A program made the translations under genes and the position numbers. A DNA stretch of 64,000 nt, from assembly GCF_900129835.1 (NCBI RefSeq), contig NZ_FQXA01000002.1, positions 434,001-498,000 of the forward strand. The letters are read 5' to 3'. The notes beneath the pieces were generated by a model that had not been told where the DNA came from, searched no databases, and saw nothing but the letters and a program-made list of their open reading frames with translations. This DNA is from Stutzerimonas xanthomarina DSM 18231 (lineage in GTDB: Bacteria; Pseudomonadota; Gammaproteobacteria; Pseudomonadales; Pseudomonadaceae). Of the stretch, positions 15,913 through 26,201 are shown piece after piece. Each line of letters starts with the position of its first letter. Position 1 is the first letter of the stretch.

Positions 15913-16881
15913 TTACTTGCTCTGACGCAGTTCGTCCTTGTACTTCATGAAGTCTTCGCGGGTGTTCGTCAGGCGGTCGATCGACTGATTGGTATCGAAA
16001 TAGCTGACCGGCTGCTTGAAGGTCTTGCGCAGCTCTTCCTCGTACTCAGGCATCTCGGTGATCTGTTTCACGATGCCTGACATCTTCTCGATGATTGCCG
16101 GATCAGTACCGTCCGGGAACGCCACGATGTAGGGCTTCTCCATGACGAAGTCGACGCCTTGCTCCTTGAACGTCGGCACGTCGCCAAGCAACGGATTGCG
16201 CTCTTCGTTGGGTTGGCCCAGGGCGACCATTTCGCCACTGGTCACGTAATCCTGGACCGAGCCGTAGCTGATTGCGGCCAGGTCGATACGGTCACCCAGC
16301 AGGGCGACGACTTTCTCGGACACTGTGCCAGCGTCGACCATTTTCAGCTTGGTGTCGGTCAGGCCTTCGAACATCAGACCTTGCAAGTGGGAGTAGCTGC
16401 CCATCTCGGTGCCGTAGGTGACGCTGCTCGGTTCGGCTTTGGATTTGGAGATCAGGTCTTCCAGCGCCTTCAGGCCTGAGCTTTTCGAGGCAACGAATAC
16501 GGTGCCTTTGTCCACACCCGCGATACAGCAGATATCGAAAGCGTCCAGGCTGTCCTCGGTCAGGCCGGCGACCTCATTGACGATCATCTGCCCGGTATGG
16601 GTGAAGAGGATGGTGTTGCCATCCGGATCGGCCTGCTTGACCTGTTCGGCTGCGAGCGTTCCGCCACCGCCAGCGACGTTGGTGATGACCATCGACTTGC
16701 CGGTTAGCTTGGTGAAGTACTTGGCCATGGTGCGGGCGTTGAAGTCGGTGTCGCCGCCAGCGTTGGCGATGACGACCACCTGTACCGGGCGAGTCGGCCA
16801 TTCGGTTTCAGCAGCAAAGGCACTGCTGACGGCAGTGGCGAGAAGGGCGGAAACGAGGGAGGCGCTGATAGCTTTTTTCAT
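15913..16881 (-). CDS. tctC: TctC/Bug-family periplasmic binding protein
   Basis: The start at 16881 has a CCGGAGAG ribosome-binding site and yields a 322-residue precursor with signal peptide MKKAISASLVSALLATAVSS plus AFA. The mature protein begins WPTRPVQVVVIANAGGDTDF, the usual Bug opening that contacts ligand carboxylates. It captures solute for TctAB in the periplasm. It lies 49 bases after glucarate dehydratase, suggesting an aldarate ligand. Longer in-frame starts would put about 53 residues ahead of the signal and overlap gudD, so they are unlikely. Confidence 0.9.
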   Translation of the reverse strand: MKKAISASLVSALLATAVSSAFAAETEWPTRPVQVVVIANAGGDTDFNARTMAKYFTKLTGKSMVITNVAGGGGTLAAEQVKQADPDGNTILFTHTGQMIVNEVAGLTEDSLDAFDICCIAGVDKGTVFVASKSSGLKALEDLISKSKAEPSSVTYGTEMGSYSHLQGLMFEGLTDTKLKMVDAGTVSEKVVALLGDRIDLAAISYGSVQDYVTSGEMVALGQPNEERNPLLGDVPTFKEQGVDFVMEKPYIVAFPDGTDPAIIEKMSGIVKQITEMPEYEEELRKTFKQPVSYFDTNQSIDRLTNTREDFMKYKDELRQSK

Positions 16882-16930
16882 TGTATGTCTCTCCGGTGGT
16901 TGGGGTTGCGGCGCTTCTTGGGTCTTCTTG

Positions 16931-18322
16931 TTAGCGGCCCAGGCTTGGTTGCTTGGGGTCGTACTTCCAGCCAGGGACCAGATACTGCATCGCCATGGCA
17001 TCGTCTCGGGCGCCGGTGGCGACTTTGTTGTACAGCTCATGGGCGGCCATGATCCGGTCCATATCCGGCTCGATGCCTAGGCCCGGCTTGTCCGGCACCT
17101 GAACTGCGCCATCAACAATCTGCAGCGGCTCGCGGGTCAGGCGCTCCTGGCCTTCCTGCCAGATCCAGTGGGTGTCGATGGCCGTGATGTTGCCCGGTGC
17201 TGCGGCCGCAGCATGGGTGAACATCGCCAGCGAGACGTCGAAGTGATTGTTCGAATGCGAACCCCAGGTCAGGCCGAACTGCTCGCACATTTGCGCCAGT
17301 CGTACCGAACCCTGCATGGTCCAGAAATGTGGATCGGCCAATGGGATGTCGACGGCTTCGAGGCGCAGCGAATGGCCCATCTGACGCCAGTCGGTGGCGA
17401 CCATGTTGGTAGCGGTGGGAATGCCAGTAGCGCGCTTGAACTCGGCCATGATCTCGCGACCGGAGTAGCCGTTCTCTGGGCCACACGGGTCTTCTGCGTA
17501 GGACAGGATATGGCCTTGGCCTTTGCACAGTTCGATGGCTTCGGCCAGTGACCAGGCCCCATTGGGATCAAGCGTGACGCGGGCGTCAGGGAAGCGCGAC
17601 TTGATGCCGGCAATCGCCTGCATCTCTTCGCTGCCACGCATCACGCCACCCTTGAGCTTGAAATCCTTGAAGCCGTAACGTGCCGTGGCAGCTTCGGCCA
17701 GCCGGACGATGGAGGCCGGAGTCACCGCTTCCTGATGACGAATGTGGTACCAGTCGTCAGCCGAACCGGTACCGGGCAGGTAGGGCAGGTCGGTACGGGT
17801 GCGATCCCCTATATAGAAAAGGTACGCCAGCATCGGCACGCTATCGCGTTGCTGGCCGCTGCCGAGCAATTCTGCGACAGGTACGTCGAGATGCTGTCCG
17901 AGCAGGTCTAGGAGGGCGGCTTCGACCGCGGTAATAACGTTGTCCAGACGCAGATTGATCTCGTGCGGCTGCTTCAGAACCGCTGCTTCCGCATCGGAGG
18001 TGATCTCGTGTTGCGTAGCTTGCGGCCCTTTCGCCGAGCCCCCCGCAATAGCCTGGCGCAGGGCGTTGAGCACGCGGTTGTAGCGGCCGACCTGCTGCCC
18101 GACGACGAGCTCCTTGGTGCGCTCTAGCGCCTGGCGGATGCCTTCACCACCGGGGACTTCACCGATCCCCTTGCGCCCGGCACTATCCTCGAGCAGCACC
18201 ACGTTGCGAGTGAAATAGGGCGCATGCGCACCGCAGAGGTTCAGCAGCATGCTGTCGTAGCCCGCCACGGGAATGACCTGCATCCGGGTCACGATAGGGG
18301 TGTTGGCTTTGATATCTGACAT
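16931..18322 (-). CDS. gudD: Glucarate dehydratase, first paralogue
   Basis: A 463-residue enolase-superfamily enzyme that dehydrates D-glucarate (and often L-idarate) to 5-dehydro-4-deoxyglucarate. Catalytic features are present: FKLKGG (KxK lysine), [21 protein letters not shown] (His) and AIDTHWIW (Asp). It differs from the second copy at 21585 by an insertion around residues 95-115 in the capping domain, which may alter specificity. It leads the operon gudD-tctCBA. An AGGAG lies 12-13 bases before the ATG, and a promoter with operator lies about 260-310 bases upstream. Confidence 0.93.
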   Translation of the reverse strand: MSDIKANTPIVTRMQVIPVAGYDSMLLNLCGAHAPYFTRNVVLLEDSAGRKGIGEVPGGEGIRQALERTKELVVGQQVGRYNRVLNALRQAIAGGSAKGPQATQHEITSDAEAAVLKQPHEINLRLDNVITAVEAALLDLLGQHLDVPVAELLGSGQQRDSVPMLAYLFYIGDRTRTDLPYLPGTGSADDWYHIRHQEAVTPASIVRLAEAATARYGFKDFKLKGGVMRGSEEMQAIAGIKSRFPDARVTLDPNGAWSLAEAIELCKGQGHILSYAEDPCGPENGYSGREIMAEFKRATGIPTATNMVATDWRQMGHSLRLEAVDIPLADPHFWTMQGSVRLAQMCEQFGLTWGSHSNNHFDVSLAMFTHAAAAAPGNITAIDTHWIWQEGQERLTREPLQIVDGAVQVPDKPGLGIEPDMDRIMAAHELYNKVATGARDDAMAMQYLVPGWKYDPKQPSLGR

Positions 18323-18579
18323 CGAGTCGCGGGCTCCTGATTATTCTTGTGAGCTCAATAAGTGGGTAGCGAGGATGGTGCTATCAGCCAAGCCCTCGCG
18401 TACAACTAGCTAACTGTGAAAGATTGGCGGTCAGCGCTGCCCTGGCTGTAATGGCAATCGGAACGGCTGCCATCGGATGCAAGACAGCGGTGGAGATGTA
18501 GCGAATAGGCCTGGGCGCTGCTAGGAAGGATCGCTTGGAATGAGGCATGGCTTTTTAAGCTCTGTTTGTTTTGTCATAC

Positions 18580-18630
18580 GTTGTCGTATGACTTGATCCG
18601 ATTTTTATCAGCGCTGGTAATAGTTGTCAA
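18580..18630 (-). promoter_or_regulatory. gudD-tctCBA promoter with operator site B
   Basis: On the reverse strand TTGACA (18625-18630) is 17 bases from TAAAAA (18602-18607). The plus-strand motif GTTGTCGTATGAC (18580-18592) begins nine bases beyond the -10. The wider sequence 18573-18592 is an inverted repeat with arms GTCATAC and GTATGAC. Confidence 0.65.
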
Positions 18631-18839
18631 ACGACGGAAACATAAAAATCGTTCTGTGTGACTGCTCGTCTTCGCCTGCTTCGGAAAACTGCTGTACGTC
18701 TTCAATCGACAGGAGGGCGGAATTGCGCAAAGCCCGGCGACCGGAGCGCGTGGTTTCCTAAGGGTTCGCTATGATCTGATGGATAAATCCGTCTTCCGGC
18801 GGAGCAGGCGAACAGTGCACCAGCCGGTCGGCCATGCCC

Positions 18840-18910
18840 ATTCGCGGTCGAAACCGCACCCACGCTTAGTTGTGCATGCTTGACCTGTGGGAGCGGTCTT
18901 GACCGCGAAT
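18840..18910. repeat. Pair of inverted REP elements
   Basis: Two units, 18840-18863 and 18887-18910, each with a GCGGTC-type internal hairpin and the Pseudomonas REP word GTGGGAGCGGT, face opposite ways 23 bases apart, as in a REPIN. Confidence 0.75.
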
Positions 18911-18951
18911 GACGCCGGCAAATATCCATAAAAGCAGTAGCAACTTCCGAT

Positions 18952-18964
18952 GTTGTACGATAAC
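18952..18964 (-). promoter_or_regulatory. Operator-like site D upstream of kdgD
   Basis: The reverse complement reads GTTATCGTACAAC, identical to site E at the regulator. It lies 59 bases before the kdgD ATG. I cannot assign a clear -35/-10 pair here. Confidence 0.55.
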
Positions 18965-19022
18965 GTATCTCAAGGCTACGGCCCCTTCCTCAATACCAAT
19001 AGCTTTACAGGATGCTCAAACA

Positions 19023-19937
19023 ATGAACCCACAAGAACTGAAGGCCATCCTCTCTTCTGGTCTGCTCTCCTTTCCCGTCACCGATTTCGACCAGCAGGGC
19101 GACTTCAGTCGTGCTGGCTACATCAAGCGTCTGGAGTGGCTGGCTCCCTATGGTGCATCAGCGCTGTTTGCTGCGGGCGGCACGGGCGAGTTTTTCTCGC
19201 TGACCCCCCAGGAATACCCGGACGTTATCAAGACCGCCGTAGATACCTGCGCCGGCCAGGTACCCATCCTCGCGGGTGTTGGCGGTCCGACCCGTCAGGC
19301 CATTGCTTACGCTCAGGAAGCCGAGCGCCTGGGTGCCAAGGGGCTGTTGTTGCTTCCGCATTACCTGACCGAAGCGAGCCAGGAGGGCGTCGCTCGCCAC
19401 GTGGAGGAGGTGTGCAAATCGGTCAACATCGGTGTGGTGGTCTACAACCGCAACGTGTGCCGTCTGACTGCGCCGCTGCTCGAGCAACTGGCCGAGCGCT
19501 GCCCGAACCTGATCGGCTACAAGGATGGTCTCGGTGATATCGAGTTGATGGTTTCCATCCGTCGTCGCCTGGGCGAACGTTTGACCTATCTCGGTGGCCT
19601 GCCGACGGCCGAGGTCTACGCCGCGGCCTACAGAGCGCTGGGTGTACCGGTTTATTCATCGGCCGTCTTCAACTTCGTACCGAAGTTAGCCATGGACTTC
19701 TATGCTGCTGTTGCTCGTGGCGATGACGAAACCGTTGGTAAGGTGATCGATGATTTCTTCCTGCCATACCTCGACATCCGCAACCGTTGCAAAGGTTATG
19801 CGGTCAGCATCGTCAAAGCGGGTGCGAAGATCGTGGGTTACGACGCAGGACCTGTTCGCGCACCGTTGACCGATCTGCGTCCAGACGAGTACGAAATGCT
19901 CGCCGCCCTGATCCAAAAGCAAGGTGGCGCTCTATAA
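19023..19937 (+). CDS. kdgD: 5-dehydro-4-deoxyglucarate dehydratase
   Basis: A 304-residue DHDPS-family aldolase-fold enzyme that dehydrates and decarboxylates 5-dehydro-4-deoxyglucarate to 2,5-dioxopentanoate (alpha-ketoglutarate semialdehyde). Motifs are [11 protein letters not shown] near residue 48, VVYNRNVC (Tyr) and [10 protein letters not shown] with the Schiff-base lysine. The start at 19023 matches known KdgD N-termini ([13 protein letters not shown]); earlier in-frame starts lack homology. It is the first gene of a seven-gene plus-strand operon and joins the glucarate and galactarate branches. Confidence 0.94.
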   Translation: MNPQELKAILSSGLLSFPVTDFDQQGDFSRAGYIKRLEWLAPYGASALFAAGGTGEFFSLTPQEYPDVIKTAVDTCAGQVPILAGVGGPTRQAIAYAQEAERLGAKGLLLLPHYLTEASQEGVARHVEEVCKSVNIGVVVYNRNVCRLTAPLLEQLAERCPNLIGYKDGLGDIELMVSIRRRLGERLTYLGGLPTAEVYAAAYRALGVPVYSSAVFNFVPKLAMDFYAAVARGDDETVGKVIDDFFLPYLDIRNRCKGYAVSIVKAGAKIVGYDAGPVRAPLTDLRPDEYEMLAALIQKQGGAL

Positions 19938-20018
19938 AGCTGGCCCGATAATCATTCGCCCCAACCGTCAGTCCTGCGGCTTGCCCGAGCTGGCGGTCAT
20001 CACGAAGGAGAGCATTCC

Positions 20019-21461
20019 GTGGCAGAAGCAAAGCGTTATGACAACTACATCGACGGCCAATGGGTAGCGGCCAAAAACTACCAGGCCAACATCAACCCGT
20101 CCGATCTGTCGGATGTTATCGGCGAATACGCACAGGCGGACGCCTCGCAAGTTGAAGCAGCTATCGCAGCCGCTCGCAAGGCATTCCCGACGTGGTCGAC
20201 ATCCGGTATCCAGGCGCGTGCCGACGCCTTGGAAAAAGTCGGATTGGAAATCCTGGCCCGTCGCGAAGAGCTGGGTAATCTGCTCGCTCGGGAAGAAGGC
20301 AAGACCCTGCCGGAAGCCATCGGTGAAGTGTCCCGTGCCGGCAACATCTTCAAGTATTTCGCGGGTGAATGCCTGCGCCAGGCGGGTGAAACCCTGCAGT
20401 CGGTCCGCCCGGGCGTCAGCGTTGAAGTCACTCGGGAACCGCTGGGCGTGATCGGTCTGATTACCCCCTGGAACTTCCCGATCGCCATTCCGGCGTGGAA
20501 GATTGCCCCGGCGCTGGCCTACGGCAACTGCGTGGTGATCAAACCGGCGGATCTGGTTCCCGGCTGCGCCTGGGCCATCGCCGAGATCATTTCACGTGCT
20601 GGCTTCCCGGCGGGTGTGTTCAACTTGGTGATGGGCAAGGGCCGCGAAGTGGGCGAAGCCATCGTTAACGACAAGCGCGTCGATGGCGTTAGCTTCACCG
20701 GTTCGGTGGGTGTTGGTCGTGGTATCGCGGCGACTTGCGTGGGACGTCAGGCCAAGGTTCAGCTGGAAATGGGTGGCAAGAACCCGCAGATCATTCTGGA
20801 CGATGCCGATCTCAATACCGCCGTCGAACTGGCCGCGCAAAGTGCGTTCTATTCGACCGGCCAGCGTTGCACCGCTTCCAGCCGCATCATCGTGACCGAA
20901 GGCATCTACGATCGTTTCGTCGAAGCCATGATCGAGCGCATCAAGAAGATCAAGGTCGGTTCTGCTCTGGAGCAGGGCGTGGATGTCGGCCCGGTGGTTT
21001 CTCAGGCCCAGCTGGAACAGGACCTGAAATACATCGAAATCGGCAAGCAAGAGGGTGCACGCCTGGCCTGCGGTGGCGAGCGTGTCAGCTGCGGGACAGA
21101 AGGTTACTTCCTGGCGCCGACGTTGTTCGTCGACAGCACCGCCGACATGCGCATCAGCCGTGAAGAGATCTTCGGGCCAGTGGCCAACGTGGTGAAGGTC
21201 AAGGACTACGACGAAGCGCTGGCCATGGCCAACGACACCGAGTTCGGCCTGTCGGCGGGCATCTGCACTACCTCGCTGAAGTACGCCAACCATTTCAAGC
21301 GTCATTCTCAGGCGGGAATGGTGATGGTCAACCTGCCGACCGCCGGCGTGGATTACCACGTGCCATTCGGCGGGCGCAAAGGCTCGTCCTATGGCCCGCG
21401 CGAGCAGGGACGCTACGCCCAGGAGTTCTACACCACGGTGAAGACCACCTATATCGGCTGA
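20019..21461 (+). CDS. Alpha-ketoglutarate semialdehyde dehydrogenase
   Basis: A 480-residue aldehyde dehydrogenase that oxidises 2,5-dioxopentanoate to 2-oxoglutarate with NAD(P)+. It has TPWNFPIAIPAWKIAP, LEMGGKNP (general-base Glu) and TGQRCTASSR (catalytic Cys). The start is GTG, set by AAGGAG upstream. It is the last step of the oxidative aldarate route and follows kdgD by 81 bases. Similar enzymes act on succinate or glutarate semialdehyde, but the operon makes this assignment strong. Confidence 0.92.
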   Translation: MAEAKRYDNYIDGQWVAAKNYQANINPSDLSDVIGEYAQADASQVEAAIAAARKAFPTWSTSGIQARADALEKVGLEILARREELGNLLAREEGKTLPEAIGEVSRAGNIFKYFAGECLRQAGETLQSVRPGVSVEVTREPLGVIGLITPWNFPIAIPAWKIAPALAYGNCVVIKPADLVPGCAWAIAEIISRAGFPAGVFNLVMGKGREVGEAIVNDKRVDGVSFTGSVGVGRGIAATCVGRQAKVQLEMGGKNPQIILDDADLNTAVELAAQSAFYSTGQRCTASSRIIVTEGIYDRFVEAMIERIKKIKVGSALEQGVDVGPVVSQAQLEQDLKYIEIGKQEGARLACGGERVSCGTEGYFLAPTLFVDSTADMRISREEIFGPVANVVKVKDYDEALAMANDTEFGLSAGICTTSLKYANHFKRHSQAGMVMVNLPTAGVDYHVPFGGRKGSSYGPREQGRYAQEFYTTVKTTYIG

Positions 21462-21584
21462 TCAGCCGTGCCGCTTGACACGGCGCACCCTGTCCGAGCC
21501 GCCTAGCGTCTCGGCGGGTCGCGCCCATGGCGAACAGATCGCTGTACCCGCAACGCGGACCATAAGAACAAAAGAGAGACGCAT

Positions 21585-22928
21585 ATGAACAATTCTGTGA
21601 ATCATGGTGCTCCGGTCATCACCGAACTTCGGGTGGTTCCGGTCGCAGGTCAAGACAGCATGCTGCTCAACCTGAGCGGCGCCCATGGTCCGTATTTCAC
21701 CCGCAACATCCTCATTCTCAAGGACAGCGCCGGCAATACAGGTGTCGGCGAGGTCCCCGGTGGCGAGGCGATCCGCAAAACGCTGGACGACGCTCGCGCC
21801 ATTCTGATCGGCCAATCGGTTGGTAATTTCAACGGTTTGCTGAACCAGGCGCGCAAGGCCTTCGCCGACCGCGACGTCGCGGGCCGTGGCTTGCAGACCT
21901 TCGACCTGCGCATCGCCATTCACGCCATCACGGCTATCGAGTCGGCGCTGTTCGATCTGCTCGGCCAGCACCTCAACGTGCCGGTTGCCGCACTGCTCGG
22001 TGACGGGCAGCAGCGCGACGAAGTCGAGATGCTCGGTTATCTGTTCTTCATCGCCGATCGCAACAAGACCGATCTTGGCTACCGCGATGAAACCCATGCC
22101 AGCGATGCCTGGTTCCGCGTGCGCAACGAAGAAGCATTGACCCCCGAAACCGTTGTGCGCCAGGCCGAAGCGGCCTACGAGCGGTACGGTTTCAAGGATT
22201 TCAAACTCAAGGGCGGCGTGCTGCCGGGCCGCGAAGAGGTCAAGGCGATCCGTGCGCTGGCCGAGCGCTTCCCCGATGCTCGCATCACGCTGGACCCCAA
22301 CGGAGCCTGGTCACTGGCCGAAGCCATCGATCTGTGCAAGGACCTGCACGGTGTGCTGGCCTATGCCGAAGACCCCTGTGGTGCTGAGAATGGCTATTCC
22401 GGCCGCGAAGTGATGGCCGAGTTCCGTCGTGCCACCGGGTTGCCGACCGCGACCAACATGATCGCCACCGATTGGCGCCAGATGGGCCACACCATTCAGC
22501 TGAATTCTGTCGATATCCCGCTGGCCGACCCACATTTCTGGACCATGAGCGGCTCGGTGCGCGTTGCGCAGATGTGCCACGACTGGGGGTTGACCTGGGG
22601 ATCGCACTCCAACAACCACTTCGACATCTCGCTGGCCATGTTCACCCACGTGGCGGCTGCCGCACCGGGCAAGATCACTGCGATCGATACCCACTGGATC
22701 TGGCAGGACGGCCAGTACCTGACCCGCGAACCGCTACAGATCGTTGGCGGCAAGGTGGCCGTCCCGGCCAAGGCGGGCCTGGGTGTCGAGTTGGATGAAG
22801 ATGCACTGCAAAAGGCTCATGAGCTGTACCTGGAAAAAGGTCTTGGCGCGCGGGACGATGCCGTTGCCATGCAGTACCTGATCCCGGAATGGACCTTCAA
22901 CAACAAGAAGCCTTGTCTGGTGCGTTGA
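21585..22928 (+). CDS. gudD: Glucarate dehydratase, second paralogue
   Basis: A 447-residue enolase-superfamily enzyme, the usual GudD length (E. coli 446). It shares long near-identical stretches with the copy at 16931, including [33 protein letters not shown] and AIDTHWIW, so both look catalytically intact. It lacks the 20-residue capping-domain insertion of the other copy. It is the third gene of the kdgD operon. The two copies may divide D-glucarate, L-idarate or galactarate stereochemistry, or may be conditionally redundant. Confidence 0.93.
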   Translation: MNNSVNHGAPVITELRVVPVAGQDSMLLNLSGAHGPYFTRNILILKDSAGNTGVGEVPGGEAIRKTLDDARAILIGQSVGNFNGLLNQARKAFADRDVAGRGLQTFDLRIAIHAITAIESALFDLLGQHLNVPVAALLGDGQQRDEVEMLGYLFFIADRNKTDLGYRDETHASDAWFRVRNEEALTPETVVRQAEAAYERYGFKDFKLKGGVLPGREEVKAIRALAERFPDARITLDPNGAWSLAEAIDLCKDLHGVLAYAEDPCGAENGYSGREVMAEFRRATGLPTATNMIATDWRQMGHTIQLNSVDIPLADPHFWTMSGSVRVAQMCHDWGLTWGSHSNNHFDISLAMFTHVAAAAPGKITAIDTHWIWQDGQYLTREPLQIVGGKVAVPAKAGLGVELDEDALQKAHELYLEKGLGARDDAVAMQYLIPEWTFNNKKPCLVR

Positions 22929-22995
22929 GACCGACGCGAGAACGCGCTAGAGCGAAGCAGACAGCCCAAGGGAAATAGCGCGGCTGCGGAGGCGA

Positions 22996-23058
22996 GTAGG
23001 GTGGGCTTCAGCCCACCGCTTGCGGTCTGAACATCTACCTTGGTGGGCTGAAGCCACC
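22996..23058. repeat. Two inverted GGTGGGC palindromes
   Basis: GGTGGGC-TTCA-GCCCACC (23000-23017, within GTAGGGTGGGC...) and GGTGGGC-TGAA-GCCACC (23042-23058) are inverted relative to each other, as shown by their loops. They are the Pseudomonas intergenic repeat family and separate gudD from garD inside the operon. Confidence 0.7.
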
Positions 23059-23112
23059 TTGCCGCGCTGCGCAACCAAACCAGAACAACAACCGGCCTGA
23101 CCGGAGACCGAG

Positions 23113-24678
23113 ATGAACGACACCGTGCAACTGATTCAGCACCAGGATTCGCCACGTTACATTCGCCTCAACGAGGCGGACAACGTGGCCGTAGTGGTCA
23201 ACGATGGCGGTGTACCGTCCGGTGCCCGGTTCGAGGACGGCCTGGTGACGGTCGAAAATGTGCCCCAGAGCCATAAGGTCGCGCTGGTCGATATACCGGA
23301 AGGCGAGCCGGTACGCCGTTATGGCCAGATCATTGGCTACGCGCTCGAGCCACTGCGCCAGGGTTCCTGGGTCAAAGAAACCCAGTTGAAGATGCCCAGC
23401 GCACCGCCGCTCGACAGCCTGCCGCGCGCAAACGCCGTACCGGACAAACTCGATCCGCTGGAAGGCTACACCTTCGAGGGTTATCGCAACGCCGATGGCA
23501 CGGTGGGCACGCGTAATATCCTCGGCATCAGCACCACCGTGCAGTGCGTAACCGGCGTGCTGGAACACGCGGTCAAGCGCATTCGCGATGAGCTGCTGCC
23601 CAAATACCCCAACGTCGATGATGTGGTGGCGCTGACCCACAGCTACGGCTGCGGCGTGGCCATCAATGCGCGCGACGCCTACATACCGATCCGCACCGTG
23701 CGCAACCTGGCGCGCAACCCGAACCTGGGTGGCGAGGCGCTGGTCATCAGCCTCGGCTGTGAAAAGCTCCAGGCCGAGCAGGTGATGCACGAGGGCGATC
23801 CTTCGGTGGATCTGCGTGACCCCTGGCTCTATCGCCTGCAGGAGTCGAATACCGGCTTCGGCGAAATGATTGAGCAGATCATGGCTCTGGCCGAGACGCG
23901 GCTGAAAAAGCTCGACCTGCGCCGCCGTGAGACGGTGCCAGCATCGGAACTGGTGCTGGGCATGCAGTGCGGCGGCAGCGATGCCTTCTCGGGCATCACC
24001 GCCAATCCGGCGCTGGGCTACGCCTCGGACTTGCTGGTTCGCGCCGGCGCGACGGTGATGTTCTCCGAGAACACCGAGGTGCGCGACGCGGTATACATGC
24101 TCACCGCCCGTGCCGAGTCGACTGAAGTCGCCGACGCGCTGATCGCCGAAATGGACTGGTACGACCAATACCTGGAGCGAGGCGCCGCCGACCGCAGCGC
24201 CAACACCACGCCGGGCAACAAGAAAGGTGGGCTCTCGAATATCGTCGAGAAGTCACTGGGCTCGATCGTCAAATCAGGCAGCGGCGCCATCAATGGCGTG
24301 GTCGGTCCGGGCGAGCGGGTTGATCGCAAGGGGCTGATCTTCTGCGCGACGCCGGCCAGCGATTTTGTCTGCGGTACGCTCCAGTTGGCAGCTGGTATGA
24401 ACCTGCATGTGTTCACCACCGGCCGCGGCACGCCATACGGCCTGGCCATGGCGCCGGTAGTCAAGGTGGCGACCCGTACCGAGCTGGCCGAACGCTGGCC
24501 GGATCTGATCGACATCGACGCCGGGCGCATCGCCAGCGGCCGCGCCACTCTCGAAGAGCTCGGCTGGGAGCTGTTTCACTACTACCTGGATGTCGCCAGC
24601 GGTCGCAAGAAGACCTGGGCTGAACAACACCGGTTGCACAACGACATCGTGCTGTTCAATCCAGCGCCCATCACCTGA
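23113..24678 (+). CDS. garD: Galactarate dehydratase
   Basis: A 521-residue protein of the UxaA/GarD family, which dehydrates meso-galactarate to 5-dehydro-4-deoxyglucarate using an iron centre. It has an N-terminal SAF-like domain (residues 1-95), then [27 protein letters not shown] and [11 protein letters not shown] with conserved His and Cys, and ends in the large C-terminal domain. Length matches E. coli GarD (523). The product is the same as that of GudD and feeds KdgD. It is the fourth gene of the operon. Confidence 0.93.
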   Translation: MNDTVQLIQHQDSPRYIRLNEADNVAVVVNDGGVPSGARFEDGLVTVENVPQSHKVALVDIPEGEPVRRYGQIIGYALEPLRQGSWVKETQLKMPSAPPLDSLPRANAVPDKLDPLEGYTFEGYRNADGTVGTRNILGISTTVQCVTGVLEHAVKRIRDELLPKYPNVDDVVALTHSYGCGVAINARDAYIPIRTVRNLARNPNLGGEALVISLGCEKLQAEQVMHEGDPSVDLRDPWLYRLQESNTGFGEMIEQIMALAETRLKKLDLRRRETVPASELVLGMQCGGSDAFSGITANPALGYASDLLVRAGATVMFSENTEVRDAVYMLTARAESTEVADALIAEMDWYDQYLERGAADRSANTTPGNKKGGLSNIVEKSLGSIVKSGSGAINGVVGPGERVDRKGLIFCATPASDFVCGTLQLAAGMNLHVFTTGRGTPYGLAMAPVVKVATRTELAERWPDLIDIDAGRIASGRATLEELGWELFHYYLDVASGRKKTWAEQHRLHNDIVLFNPAPIT

Positions 24679-24740
24679 CCACAGCGCAAAAGCGCATCCG
24701 CGTGATGCGCTGCATCGAGTGATCAACTGCGGAGATTGAG

Positions 24741-26159
24741 ATGAGCAAGCTGCCGGAAGAATTTATCCGCGGCGTTGAAAGCGTCGTCGGTGCGCTCGGC
24801 ATCATTGGTGATGCCGAGCGTATGCACAGCTATCTGAGCGACTGGCGCAACGCTTACCGTGGTGAAGCTGCCCTGATAGTTCGCCCGGCCAGCACCGAAG
24901 AGGTCGCCTCCATGGTACGGCTTTGCAACCAATACCAAGTTGCAGTGGTACCACAGGGCGGCAACACCGGCTTGTGCGGAGGCTCGATCCCGGACGCCAG
25001 CGGCACACAGGTTGTGCTGTCGCTAACGCGCATGAACCGTATCTGCGAAGTCGATGCAACGAACGAGACCATGACGGTCGAGGCAGGGGTAATACTGCAG
25101 AAGGTTCAAGAAGCCGCTGCCGACGCTGGGCGGCTATTCCCGCTGTCCCTCGGCGCGGAGGGCAGCTGCACGATTGGTGGCAACCTCGCCACCAATGCCG
25201 GCGGGACTGCCGTGCTGCGCTACGGCAACATGCGTGACCTCACGCTAGGACTGGAAGTGGTACTGCCTGACGGGCAGATCTGGAATGGCTTGCGCGGGCT
25301 GCGCAAGGACAACACAGGCTACGACCTCAAGCACCTGTTCATCGGATCTGAAGGCACCCTTGGCGTCATCACCGCAGCGGTACTGAAGCTGTATCCGGCC
25401 GTGCGCAGTGTGACCACCGCCTGGGTCGCGCTGCCTAGCGCCGACGCGGCGGTTCAATTGATCGGCATCATCCGAGGCCTCTGTGGAGATCGGCTGACGG
25501 GGTTCGAGCTGATGTCGCGGCAGAGTGTCGAGTTCGTGCTCAGTCACGTAGTCGGCTGCAGCGACCCCTTCGCCGAGTCTCACCCCTGGTATGTGCTGAT
25601 CGAGCTGAGCGATACCCAACCTGACGCGCCCCTCAATGACCTTCTTGAGCTCGGGATAGGCGAAGCCCTGGAGCGCGGGCTGGTCAGCAACGCGGTCGTC
25701 GCCGGCAGCGAAGCGCAGGTCGCGGCGCTATGGGCACTGCGTGAAGGTATTTCCGAAGCCCAGAACCATGAAGGCCCCAGCCTCAAGCACGACATCAGCG
25801 TGCCGGTGAGCTGTATTCCAGCGTTCATCCAGTCGACCGACCAGCGCTTGCGCGAGCAGTTTCCCGGCGTGCGCATCGTTGCCTACGGGCATGTTGGCGA
25901 TGGAAATCTGCACTACAACATCAGCAAGCCGGTCGGGTCTGACGATGCGAGCTTCAAGGCACAACAAGAGGCGATCATGCACGTCATCTACGACGCCACC
26001 GCCGGATTTCAGGGCAGCATCAGCGCGGAGCATGGATTGGGTCAGGCCAAGCGCGCCGCCGCGCGTTTGTACAAGGACCCACTGGAACTCGAACTGATGC
26101 GCACCATAAAGTTAACGCTTGATCCCAACAGCCTGATGAACCCGGGCAAGGTGCTCTGA
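24741..26159 (+). CDS. FAD-linked 2-hydroxyacid dehydrogenase (GlcD/D2HGDH family)
   Basis: A 472-residue flavoprotein. The N-terminal FAD_binding_4 domain (about 39-218) carries PQGGNTGLCGG and GSCTIGGNLATNAGG, and the C-terminal FAD-oxidase domain carries GHVGDGNLHYN and SAEHGLGQ with metal-binding His. Relatives oxidise D-lactate, D-2-hydroxyglutarate or glycolate and pass electrons to a quinone, ETF or cytochrome. The fused C-terminal domain fits D-2-hydroxyglutarate or D-lactate enzymes. Its place after garD is not explained by the standard aldarate route, which ends at 2-oxoglutarate. It may recycle D-2-hydroxyglutarate formed by side reduction. Confidence 0.85.
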   Translation: MSKLPEEFIRGVESVVGALGIIGDAERMHSYLSDWRNAYRGEAALIVRPASTEEVASMVRLCNQYQVAVVPQGGNTGLCGGSIPDASGTQVVLSLTRMNRICEVDATNETMTVEAGVILQKVQEAAADAGRLFPLSLGAEGSCTIGGNLATNAGGTAVLRYGNMRDLTLGLEVVLPDGQIWNGLRGLRKDNTGYDLKHLFIGSEGTLGVITAAVLKLYPAVRSVTTAWVALPSADAAVQLIGIIRGLCGDRLTGFELMSRQSVEFVLSHVVGCSDPFAESHPWYVLIELSDTQPDAPLNDLLELGIGEALERGLVSNAVVAGSEAQVAALWALREGISEAQNHEGPSLKHDISVPVSCIPAFIQSTDQRLREQFPGVRIVAYGHVGDGNLHYNISKPVGSDDASFKAQQEAIMHVIYDATAGFQGSISAEHGLGQAKRAAARLYKDPLELELMRTIKLTLDPNSLMNPGKVL

Positions 26160-26201
26160 GCACCTTCATCACCCAATTCATCCACCCATTCGAGGTAACC
26201 C

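Larger units (their letters stand above)
18323..19022. other. 700-base divergent regulatory region between gudD and kdgD
   Basis: It contains a reverse-strand promoter with operator B (18580-18630), a REP pair (18840-18910) and operator-like site D (18952-18964). No convincing gene is seen. The long distance from promoter B to gudD implies a leader of about 270 bases, in which I see no clear riboswitch or attenuator. Confidence 0.6.

Noticed and set aside
18702-18929. Small reverse-strand gene between gudD and kdgD
   Set aside because: It spans the REP pair and has no plausible start signal or composition.
23035-24168. Reverse-strand 377-codon frame opposite garD
   Set aside because: Antisense shadow of garD; no domain recognised.
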